From the NCBI GenBank assembly GCA_037147235.1, contig JBAWVO010000034.1, positions 1-33,159 on the forward strand: a DNA stretch of 33,159 nt, read 5' to 3'. The stretch's first letter is position 1; every line of letters starts with the position of its first letter. The stretch comes from JANXQG01 sp037147235. Its GTDB lineage: Bacteria > Planctomycetota > Planctomycetia > Pirellulales > Thermoguttaceae. The position numbers were made by a program, and so were the translations under genes. Below the pieces are notes generated by a model. It worked only from the letters and a program-made list of their open reading frames with translations, was not told the origin of the DNA and made no database searches. Below are positions 7,797 through 14,420 of the stretch, piece after piece.

Positions 7797-8333
7797 ATGG
7801 CCAATCGCGACAACCATTACGAAGCGGCGTTTGAAGCGTATCTCCGTAGTCGCGGCGTGCCGTACGTGGCGGTCGATGAGGCGAAGCGGAGCGTACTCTC
7901 CGACGGTGCCTCAATCAAAAGCCTCGACTTTATCGTCTCCAGCCCTAGCCCGGTCCGTTGGCTGGTCGACGTGAAGGGAAGAAAGTTTCCAAGTGGCGAC
8001 ATTCAAAAACAATATTGGAAGAATTGGTCTACGCGAGATGATTTGGTTAGCCTGGCCCAATGGGAGCAGCTCTTCGGGCAGGGCTTCTGCGGACTATTTG
8101 CCTTCGCCTATAACATCCTTGGAGACCGCGCCCCGCTGCCTTACGAGCAGTTGTTCGAGTTCCGCAACAAGCTCTATGCGTTCGTCGCCGTGCGTCTTAT
8201 GGACTACGCCGGCCACGCCCGGCCAATCTCGGCCAAGTGGGATACCCTCGCCATGCCGGCTGCGGACTTCCGCCGACTTGCCCGGCCACTGGATGAGCTA
8301 CTGGGGCTAGCGGAGAAGAAGCCGGAAGAGTAG
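7797..8333 (+). CDS. Hypothetical protein with PD-(D/E)XK nuclease-like motif
   Basis: A 178-residue protein beginning MANRDNHYEAAFEAYLRSRG. It resembles small planctomycete hypotheticals with the pattern HYE..F..YL...G..YVAVDE.KR, then SLDFIVSS and WLVDVKGRKF. The spacing of Asp44 (LDFIV) and Asp58-x-Lys60 (VDVKG) fits a PD-(D/E)XK nuclease core, with an acidic N-terminal helix (Glu9, Glu13). The second half (WSTRDDLVSLAQWEQLFG then FCGLFAFAYN) is conserved-looking but unassigned. The start at 7797 is chosen because homology-like sequence begins there. It contains copy 2 of the 28-bp repeat. Nuclease activity is inferred only. Confidence 0.65.
   Translation: MANRDNHYEAAFEAYLRSRGVPYVAVDEAKRSVLSDGASIKSLDFIVSSPSPVRWLVDVKGRKFPSGDIQKQYWKNWSTRDDLVSLAQWEQLFGQGFCGLFAFAYNILGDRAPLPYEQLFEFRNKLYAFVAVRLMDYAGHARPISAKWDTLAMPAADFRRLARPLDELLGLAEKKPEE
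7993..8020 (+). repeat. 28-bp exact direct repeat, copy 2
   Basis: Lies inside the nuclease-like gene and encodes GDIQKQYWK there. Identical to 6657-6684. The two copies bracket the toxin-antitoxin pair. Confidence 0.85.
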
Positions 8334-8352
8334 GATGGGATTCTTGAGCTTC

Positions 8353-8448
8353 CGGCGAGCAACGGCTCGCCGCCAAGTTTGTGGTGCGTGCTTCTCGCCT
8401 GCCTGGTTCAACTACAACATCTTGGGCAGGCGGGACGCCCGCACCACA
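8353..8448. repeat. Intergenic palindromic repeat pair
   Basis: Two hairpins lie between the nuclease-like gene and the hydrolase. The first has perfect 8-bp arms (CGGCGAGC 8353-8360, GCTCGCCG 8365-8372). The second has 24-bp arms, 8380-8403 and 8425-8448, with three mismatches and a 21-bp loop. The sequence style (GGCAGGCGGGACGCCCGC) is a dispersed planctomycete intergenic repeat type. It could act as a transcription barrier, but no T-run follows. Confidence 0.7.
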
Positions 8449-8507
8449 ATTATCCACAAACCCGGCGAAGAGCCGCAATAACTTTTACAGGAAATATTGA
8501 GATCCTT

Positions 8508-9347
8508 ATGAAATCGTTCTTTCACCCGTCGATCTGCCTGCTTACCTTGATGTCCGCCTTGCTTTTGCCCGCTACGAACCATGCGGCCGAGCTCGTTGAC
8601 AAAACCGACACCTGGCACGGGTTCACGCGTCACCACTTCGTGATCGACGGCTGCCCGGCATGGCTGGTCGAGCCGAAAAATCCCTTGCCCGGCAAACCGT
8701 GGTCCTGGTGCATGGAATTTCCCGATGCGTTTACCGATCGCTGTGCGGCGCCGGCCCTGTTGAAGCAAGGCTTCTACCATGCCCACATTGTTGTCGGCAA
8801 CACGTTCGGCTGCCCGGCTGCAGTCAAACATTTCAACGCATTTTACGATGCCATGCAGGCCCGTGGACTCGCGAAAAAAGCCGTGTTGATCGGCATCAGC
8901 CGCGGAGGGCTTTATGCCTACCGCTGGGCGTCGGAGAACCCGGACAAGGTTTCGGTAATCTATGGCGATGCACCGGTTTGCGACTTCAAGAGCTGGCCCG
9001 GCGGCAAGGGCAAAGGGAGGGGCGGCCGCGGTGACTGGAACGCGCTACAGAAACATTACGGCTTTGCCAATGAAGCTGCGGCACTTGCCTATCGCGGGAA
9101 TCCGGTCGATGTGCTGGAACCGTTGGCCAAAGCGAAAATCGCACTGATTCACGTCGTCGGCGATGCGGACGACGTCGTGCCGCCAGCCGAGAACACGGCA
9201 CTCATCGAAGAGCGCTACCGCAAACTGGGTGGCGAAATTCAAGTCATCCATAAGCCGGGGGTTGGGCACCACCCCCACGGCGTGGACGATCCGGCAACGG
9301 TGGTCAAGTTCATCATCGAGCACGCGGCCCCAAGCGTTCCGCAATGA
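8508..9347 (+). CDS. Secreted alpha/beta hydrolase
   Basis: A 279-residue protein with signal peptide (about residues 1-27, cleavage near NHA-AEL). The alpha/beta hydrolase triad is visible: nucleophile Ser131 in GISRGG, acid in the GDADDVVP segment (Asp219-222) and His254/255 in GVGHHPHG. An insertion GGKGKGRGGRG (~165-174) sits in the lid region. Family members are esterases, peptidases or carbohydrate esterases; the substrate is not predictable. The ATG at 8508 is chosen because it starts the signal peptide; the frame is open further upstream but that part crosses the palindromic repeat. A weak AGGAAA lies about 13 bp upstream. Confidence 0.82.
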   Translation: MKSFFHPSICLLTLMSALLLPATNHAAELVDKTDTWHGFTRHHFVIDGCPAWLVEPKNPLPGKPWSWCMEFPDAFTDRCAAPALLKQGFYHAHIVVGNTFGCPAAVKHFNAFYDAMQARGLAKKAVLIGISRGGLYAYRWASENPDKVSVIYGDAPVCDFKSWPGGKGKGRGGRGDWNALQKHYGFANEAAALAYRGNPVDVLEPLAKAKIALIHVVGDADDVVPPAENTALIEERYRKLGGEIQVIHKPGVGHHPHGVDDPATVVKFIIEHAAPSVPQ

Positions 9348-9382
9348 CCTCTGGGGCCGGTAGCACCGCGCGGCCTGGGGGT

Positions 9383-9421
9383 CAAGGAATCACGCCAAGG
9401 AATCACGCCAAGGAATCACCC
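9383..9421. repeat. 13-bp tandem repeat, three copies
   Basis: CAAGGAATCACGC is present at 9383-9395 and 9396-9408, with a third copy (one mismatch) at 9409-9421. It lies between the convergent hydrolase and YkgJ-family genes. Confidence 0.85.
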
Positions 9422-9437
9422 GCCTGATTTTCCTTTA

Positions 9438-10073
9438 TCATGATTCTCTCTCTCTCTCTCTCTCTTTCCGGCATGCCGCCTCCGCCTCATCGCGGCTCAG
9501 CGGACGATATTCGTCGCCGACGGCCCCAATCCGCTTAAGCTCCTCGGCATCCTGCGACAGTTCGTAACGCAGAGCCGCCTCGATGTCGTCGGCTGAAATG
9601 CCCGGCCAACGCGCTCGATCAAACTCGATCCGCGCGTCCAGACCGTGAATGATCATCACGGCGACGCCGCGTGAGACGAAGTGATCAAGCAGCCCACGAA
9701 CCGCATCGCTCCGGCTCGCCTCGGAAGCGGGCCGAAAACTGCCTTTCGCAGGCGAGCCGCCCACGCTAAATGCAGGCGAGACGCCTACACTGCAATCCTC
9801 CTGGAAAAGGACGACCGGCAGCAGGCGATAGCCGACGGTCACGCTGCCGGCCTCGGTCACTACGATGCCGATCCGATCGGGGCACCACGCCTCGGGCAAT
9901 GCATCGTACTCGCGCCAGTAACAATCGTATTGGCGACAGACATCCGGCTTTTGTGGGCCGTGGATCGCGCAGCCGGCGGCACCGATGTGACGACACCACG
10001 CACCGGCCGGCTTATCGAGCAGCGGCAGAGGAAAAATTTTACAGCAAAGTCGGCAATCGCCGCATGATCGCAT
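9438..10073 (-). CDS. YkgJ/UPF0153-type cysteine-cluster protein
   Basis: A 211-residue protein beginning MRSCGDCRLCCKIFPLPLL, with CxxCxxCC and further cysteines in GAWCRHI, GCAIHG and PDVCRQYDCYW. This pattern defines the YkgJ (zinc- or iron-chelating cysteine cluster) family, biochemical role unknown. Two oddities stand out. Codons around 9748-9790 are two 19-bp palindromic repeats read in frame as a GVSPAFSVGGSPA-like insert. The C-terminus reads through a (TC)10 microsatellite as repeated Arg-Glu (KERERERES). It starts 6 bp after the end of the lysine-rich gene, so the two are probably co-transcribed. Confidence 0.82.
   Translation of the reverse strand: MRSCGDCRLCCKIFPLPLLDKPAGAWCRHIGAAGCAIHGPQKPDVCRQYDCYWREYDALPEAWCPDRIGIVVTEAGSVTVGYRLLPVVLFQEDCSVGVSPAFSVGGSPAKGSFRPASEASRSDAVRGLLDHFVSRGVAVMIIHGLDARIEFDRARWPGISADDIEAALRYELSQDAEELKRIGAVGDEYRPLSRDEAEAACRKERERERES
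9445..9464. repeat. (TC)10 microsatellite
   Basis: Ten TC units at the 3' end of the YkgJ-family gene (read as GA on the coding strand). Slippage would change only the last residues and the stop position, so a phase-variation role is doubtful. Confidence 0.9.
9748..9790. repeat. Two palindromic 19-bp repeats inside the YkgJ-family gene
   Basis: Units at 9748-9766 and 9772-9790 (pattern GCAGGCGAGNCGCC, three mismatches in 19 bp) are spaced by 5 bp. AGGCG/CGCCT gives each unit a palindromic core. They interrupt a conserved-looking protein region without breaking the frame. Confidence 0.75.
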
Positions 10074-10079
10074 GGGACA

Positions 10080-10439
10080 TTAATCGCCGAAAAGCACCAT
10101 GGCCACGTTTTGGGCCTGGTCGACGGTGAGCAAAGCACCATGCGCTTTGCAAATTTTGCGGACGGCCTGGGTCACCGCGGTATTGACTTCCGCTTCCAAG
10201 GCGTCACGCAATTTTTCCGATTTGATGACTAGGTCGACGGCCTTGCGCTCGGTGTCGTCCAGTTCGATCTCCTCTTCGTGCTCGTCATGGTGGTCGTGCT
10301 TCTTCGGCGACGACTTCTTCGGCGGTTTTTTCTTGCTGGTCGCGTCGCAACAAGCCTCGCAGACGTCCTTGGCCGCCGATGGCTTTTTCGTCTTTGTTGC
10401 AGGGGATGATTTGGTGGTACTGGATTTCTTCTTGGCCAT
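10080..10439 (-). CDS. Small lysine-rich protein of unknown function
   Basis: A 119-residue protein. Residues 1-47 are Lys/Ser/Pro-rich (MAKKKSSTTKSSPATKTKKP and onward), resembling histone H1-like tails, and include a CEACC cluster near residue 28. A His/Asp/Glu run (HDHHDEHEEEIELDD, ~48-62) follows, and then a well-ordered alpha-helical C-terminal half (ERKAVDLVIKSEKLRDALEA and onward). The Cys and His/acid runs could bind metal, and the basic tail could bind nucleic acid. GAGG lies upstream of the ATG at 10439. It probably shares a transcript with the cysteine-cluster gene 6 bp downstream. No named family is recognised. Confidence 0.6.
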   Translation of the reverse strand: MAKKKSSTTKSSPATKTKKPSAAKDVCEACCDATSKKKPPKKSSPKKHDHHDEHEEEIELDDTERKAVDLVIKSEKLRDALEAEVNTAVTQAVRKICKAHGALLTVDQAQNVAMVLFGD

Positions 10440-10511
10440 GGGATCCTCGATTGGAGTTTGGAACGTGATCTTTCAAATGGATTAAGTATTCTAAGCGATG
10501 GATGATACTGC

Positions 10512-10542
10512 GTGCAAGTGCCGGGGTGTGCAAGTGCCGGGG
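10512..10542. repeat. Tandem 16-bp repeat
   Basis: GTGCAAGTGCCGGGG occurs at 10512-10526 and again at 10528-10542, directly in front of a 13-bp repeat that flanks a large palindrome. Confidence 0.8.
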
Positions 10543-10704
10543 ATCACGAAAATTGGTTCTTCCGGTTCCATGTGCGGAACGCGAATTGTAGGGTGGGGAG
10601 AGCGCAGCGAGCCCCACCAATTCTGTTGCGGTCCGCTTTTGGTAGGGCTCGTTTCACTCTCCCCACCCTACTTCTGCACCTAAAACCGGAAGATCACGAA
10701 AATT
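10542..10704. repeat. Palindromic intergenic element between 13-bp direct repeats
   Basis: GATCACGAAAATT occurs at 10542-10554 and 10692-10704. Between them is a long palindrome: left arm 10588-10619, right arm 10641-10671, whose first 15 bp pair perfectly (GTAGGGTGGGGAGAG) and the rest with a few mismatches. Shorter inverted copies of TCTTCCGGTT also sit at 10558-10567 and 10684-10693. It lies at the 3' end of the ABC exporter gene and could fold in its transcript. A partial GTAGGGTG recurs at the very end of the window. Confidence 0.75.
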
Positions 10705-12687
10705 CTACGCGGCCTTGGGCAGCGTCATATCCAGAGGGGTAAAGCGAGCAAGATATTCCGTGGCGCTCAGATCGTTGATGATTCTTCCGTGATCCATCAT
10801 GAGCACGCGCTGCGCCAGGCGGATGGTCGAAGGACGGTGCGTGACCAAGATTGTGGTCCGTCCCAAGAGGAATTCCCGCAGGGTTTCCTGCACCAACTCT
10901 TCGCTTTGCTGATCGATCTGACTGGTGGCCTCGTCCAGGATAAGAATTCGCGGATTGGCGAGGATTGCCCGAGCCAGGGCGACGCGCTGTCGCTGACCGC
11001 CGGAAAGCGAGTTTCCACGATCGCCCACCTGAGTCTGATATCCATTGGCCAGAAAAGTGATGTAATCGTCAACCCGGGCTTGCTTGGCGGCAGCGAGAAC
11101 CTGCTCGCCGTTGGCGTGCGGGTTGCTATAGGCGATGTTCTCCGCAACGGTGCCCTGGAAGAGAATCGGATCTTGGGTGACGATGGCCATTTGGCGGCGG
11201 AGCTTCTTCGGGCTGACGTCGCGAATATCGACGTCATCGATTAAAACGGCCCCGTGTTGCGGGTCGTAGAATCGCGTCAGCAGGTTGACGATGGTCGACT
11301 TTCCGCAACCATTTCCGCCAACCAGGGCCACGGTCTGGCCGAAGGGGATTTCAAAATTCACGTTGTCCAGGACGAACCGATCGCCCGTATAGGCGAAACG
11401 CACGTTCTCAAAGCGGATCGTGCGAGCATGGACAGGCACCGGCTTGGGGTGGGGCGGCGCGACGATTTCCGGCTTGGCCTCAAAGACGCCGTAAAGCCCT
11501 TTGCAGGCGGCCGAAGCGCGGACGAGTACCGTATAGATGTCGCCCATTTTGCGAGCCGGATCGGCTACGCCGGCCAGCATCGCGTAGAACACGAATAGAG
11601 CACCGGCCGAGAGCGGTTGGGAGCAGATGGGAATACCCCAAAGATGCGTCTGCTGGTTGAGAACCAGGTAAGCACCGATCAGGATGGCGACTACGATGGT
11701 GACGATGCCGGTCAGTTCGGTGACCGGTTTGACGAGCGCGCCGTAGAAATTGATCCTCATCCCCATCCGGTACAGTGCCTGGGTGTCTTGCTTGAATCGG
11801 TAGCGTTCGAGCCGTTCGCGATTATAGACCTTCACGAGTTTGATGCCGTTGAGAGTCTCCATGATCGTATCGAGGATGGAGGCCATGCTGCGGCATTCGC
11901 CCATGGCGGCCCGTTTGGTTCGTGCGGCCAGGCAGCGAACCAACCACGCGCCCAGGGGTGCCAAGGCGAGCGAGAGAAGCAGAAGTTGCCAGGAAACGAA
12001 GGCCGCTCCTACGAGGCAGGCGAGCATCTTCAAAGGCTCGCGGACACTCGTGCCGTAGAGGGTTTCCAGTCCATCGCCGATGAGATTCGTGTTATGGACG
12101 ATTTGCGACATCAGCGACGACGTGCCATGCGCATCGAGCGTTTTCTGGTCCATTTCCAGCGTGGCACGATAGAAAGTTCTCCGCATGTCCATCAGAGTCC
12201 GGCCGGACACGCGCGAGACCAACATCGTGTTGAGGACTAGGCAAACCCCCTTGATCAGGGTTGCAACAATCAGCAGGCACATGACCAAGAGCAGGGTGCC
12301 AAAGGCGGTTGCTGGGAGGTACTTACAGACCCACGGCTGAAAGTACTCGGCCGCGGCGAGCGTCTTTTCGTCCCCAGCCTGGCGCGACTTGGCACTCCGC
12401 AATTGAGATTCCAGGCTGGCCGCTTCATCGCCTTGGGACTGGGCGATCTGCTGCTCCAACCCATCGATCTCCTGTTGCGACTTCGCCACTGCCGCGGTGG
12501 ACTGCTTGACCTGGGCGTCGAACCATGATTGGACCGTCTGGCCTTGCATCACGACTTCGACGAACGGATAGACGGTCGTGATGCTGACGCCCCACAGAAA
12601 ACCGATCAGCAAGGCATTCACCACGGACGCCGCAAGGCTCCACTTGTAGCGAAAAGATTCTCGGATCGCTCGATAAAAACCAGTCAT
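10705..12687 (-). CDS. MsbA-like ABC exporter (fused permease and ATPase)
   Basis: A 660-residue half-transporter. The N-terminal ~370 residues contain about six hydrophobic helices (for example AASVVNALLIGFLWGVSITT and TLLLVMCLLIVATLIKGVCL) plus a long polar Gln/Ala-rich insert between the first two. The C-terminal nucleotide-binding domain has Walker A GGNGCGKST, Q-loop IVTQDPILF, signature LSGGQRQRVALARA, Walker B RILILDEATSQ and switch VTHRPST. MsbA-type exporters flip lipid-linked substrates across the inner membrane. The ATG at 12687 is chosen over the one at 12732 because GGGAGG lies 5 bp upstream of it. A glycosyltransferase gene ends 48 bp upstream, suggesting export of a glycolipid made by that operon. 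Confidence 0.92.
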   Translation of the reverse strand: MTGFYRAIRESFRYKWSLAASVVNALLIGFLWGVSITTVYPFVEVVMQGQTVQSWFDAQVKQSTAAVAKSQQEIDGLEQQIAQSQGDEAASLESQLRSAKSRQAGDEKTLAAAEYFQPWVCKYLPATAFGTLLLVMCLLIVATLIKGVCLVLNTMLVSRVSGRTLMDMRRTFYRATLEMDQKTLDAHGTSSLMSQIVHNTNLIGDGLETLYGTSVREPLKMLACLVGAAFVSWQLLLLSLALAPLGAWLVRCLAARTKRAAMGECRSMASILDTIMETLNGIKLVKVYNRERLERYRFKQDTQALYRMGMRINFYGALVKPVTELTGIVTIVVAILIGAYLVLNQQTHLWGIPICSQPLSAGALFVFYAMLAGVADPARKMGDIYTVLVRASAACKGLYGVFEAKPEIVAPPHPKPVPVHARTIRFENVRFAYTGDRFVLDNVNFEIPFGQTVALVGGNGCGKSTIVNLLTRFYDPQHGAVLIDDVDIRDVSPKKLRRQMAIVTQDPILFQGTVAENIAYSNPHANGEQVLAAAKQARVDDYITFLANGYQTQVGDRGNSLSGGQRQRVALARAILANPRILILDEATSQIDQQSEELVQETLREFLLGRTTILVTHRPSTIRLAQRVLMMDHGRIINDLSATEYLARFTPLDMTLPKAA

Positions 12688-12735
12688 CCATGCCTCCCGT
12701 TGTGAATTTTGATCGCCCGGCTTACGCAGCAATCC

Positions 12736-13935
12736 TCAAGCGGCCACCCGCATTGATCGGGTCGCGGTGCCCTCGATAATTTCTTGATAGTAGGCCAGAT
12801 ACTCGGCCGCAGCTTGGTCCCATGAGAACTGGTTCGCGCGGGCTGCCAGTTGGGCCGGGTAGCTTGGATCGCCCGCAAAACTTGCCATGCCGGCTCGGAA
12901 TACGTCAAACATCGCCGAGCCATCGAAGGACGTCCAATAAAAGGCCAGCGGCCCGCCGATCTCTGGAAGGCTGGTCGCGTTGGACAGAAAGACCGGTTTG
13001 CCAAACCGCATCGCTTCAATGACGGGAAGTCCGAAGCCCTCGGTCAACGAGGGAAAGAGGAACGCCGCGCAATTCTTGTAGAGCCAATACCGCGTCGCGT
13101 CGCTGACGATTCCCGGCAGGACCACGCGATCCGAGACGCCCGCTTTGGCAGCTAGGCGACGAATTTCGTTGGCATACGCCGAGCGGTCGTTTCCGGCAAT
13201 AATCAAATGGTACTGCGGCAGCCGAGTCATCAGGTCGATCAGCACATGGAAGTTTTTTTTGCGAAGAACGTCGCCAATCGAAAAAAGAAACGGCGAACCG
13301 TCTGCAAACGCGGGGCGATCAGCCTCTGGATGATTTGTGGCAATGAGACCATTGTAGATGATCCGTAGCGGTTTCTCTCCCAGGTCGAGATGGCTGCGGA
13401 CCTCCTCGGCGACGAATTTCGAGATCGTGGTGACGGCTACAGCACGATCAACGAGGGCCTGCACACCTCGAAGCTTGCGATGCCAAACCTCGGGCGGTTT
13501 TTCCCTCAGAAAGTTGAGGTCATGGATGGTCAGCACGACCGGAATGCGTTCATCGAGCGGAAGGTATCTTGTATTCTGGGTTGTTGCATGCCAAAGGGCG
13601 TACCGCGGCGTCCGTGGCATCAGCCGGGCCAGCCACGGGCGATAGTAGCGATGGATTTGCTCCTTCATCCAAGGGAAGGCTGCGATTTTCGGAAGTGGCA
13701 CGTCGGACATCAATTCCCGCACACCATAGGGCACGAACAATTCGGGAGCGACCGCCGCTTGGGAAGCGCGGGCCAAAGCCCGGCCGAGATAATACGAGAA
13801 CTGCCCCAGCCCACAATAGAGCGACTTCAAATTGGTTAGGTCGACGGCGACTCGCGAAACTTCGTCGCGTGAACGATCAACGGGCGCTATTGCGTAATCT
13901 CGGTCCGCTGAATTTTTTGAGTTTGCCCAGAGCAT
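12736..13935 (-). CDS. GT4-family glycosyltransferase
   Basis: A 399-residue GT-B-fold enzyme. The N-terminal domain starts RVAVDLTNLKSLYCGLGQFS, a common start of group 1 glycosyltransferases, with VVLTIHDLNFL in the middle. The C-terminal donor-binding domain has FSIGDVLRKKNFHVLI, YHLIIAGNDRS, VVLPGIVSDATRYWLYKNC and the conserved PSLTEGFGLPVIEAMRFGKP (E-x7-E type) motif. It uses an NDP-sugar to extend a lipid-linked or surface saccharide. With the exporter downstream it suggests LPS/exopolysaccharide assembly. The ATG at 13935 has no good ribosome-binding site, so the start is uncertain by some 30 residues. Confidence 0.88.
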   Translation of the reverse strand: MLWANSKNSADRDYAIAPVDRSRDEVSRVAVDLTNLKSLYCGLGQFSYYLGRALARASQAAVAPELFVPYGVRELMSDVPLPKIAAFPWMKEQIHRYYRPWLARLMPRTPRYALWHATTQNTRYLPLDERIPVVLTIHDLNFLREKPPEVWHRKLRGVQALVDRAVAVTTISKFVAEEVRSHLDLGEKPLRIIYNGLIATNHPEADRPAFADGSPFLFSIGDVLRKKNFHVLIDLMTRLPQYHLIIAGNDRSAYANEIRRLAAKAGVSDRVVLPGIVSDATRYWLYKNCAAFLFPSLTEGFGLPVIEAMRFGKPVFLSNATSLPEIGGPLAFYWTSFDGSAMFDVFRAGMASFAGDPSYPAQLAARANQFSWDQAAAEYLAYYQEIIEGTATRSMRVAA

Positions 13936-14420
13936 GATACTAACCGCAATTAGCGGGAATTTTGGACATCAGGGCCTAGTAGTTCGGTTGTTTCCAAACG
14001 CCATGCATAGAAGCCGTAAATCCTTACCGGGTTGCGAAAAACCGCTTTCAAAGCAGATGATTCGGTCATTCAGGGTGACACAATGAGTAAATTCGTTAAA
14101 ATCTATTGCTCTACCCCATCTTAACGCAAGGAAGCCGATATTCTTCTTCGTAGGGGCAGTTTCCCCACTCCAAGGGAAAACAAGGGAGGAAAATACGCTC
14201 ATCGGCGGTATCTGTCAAGCTCGATTGCGAATACAACCGTTGGAGGGGTGGTTGCATTCGCTTTTCGGGGCTATCCCGATACTCTGTCCTACATCCTCCG
14301 GCCCCCAAAACAGGGAGACCAGGGGAGAAATACGCTTGCTTTCGCCAATCAATTCGATTACGCTAGCTTTAGGAACCATCGGAACTTTCCTGCTTTTAAC
14401 ATCCTCACGAAGGGTTTGCC
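13936..14420. other. Divergent intergenic region
   Basis: 485 bp between the minus-strand glycosyltransferase and the plus-strand DUF1598-like gene, presumably carrying both promoters. A small palindrome CCGC-TAATT-GCGG lies about 15 bp upstream of the glycosyltransferase ATG. Similar phrases GGGAGGAAAATACGCT (near 14185) and GGGGAGAAATACGCT (near 14320) recur and may be paired regulatory sites. Short open frames here have no protein-like character. Confidence 0.45.

Noticed and set aside
6962..7813. 283-codon minus-strand ORF across the toxin-antitoxin genes
   Set aside because: Runs antisense through two clearly coding genes and has no recognisable domain.
9383..9421. Possible CRISPR array
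   Set aside because: Units are 13 bp, directly adjacent without spacers, only three copies, and no cas genes are present.
9445..9464. (TC)10 tract as a phase-variation switch
   Set aside because: It lies at the last codons of the gene, so slippage would not switch the protein off.
10588..10671. Intrinsic terminator for the ABC exporter gene
   Set aside because: The stem is strong but has no T-run in the direction of transcription; better described as a palindromic repeat.
13969..14308. Short minus-strand ORFs in the divergent intergenic region
   Set aside because: No ribosome-binding site, no protein-like pattern, and they overlap one another in different frames.
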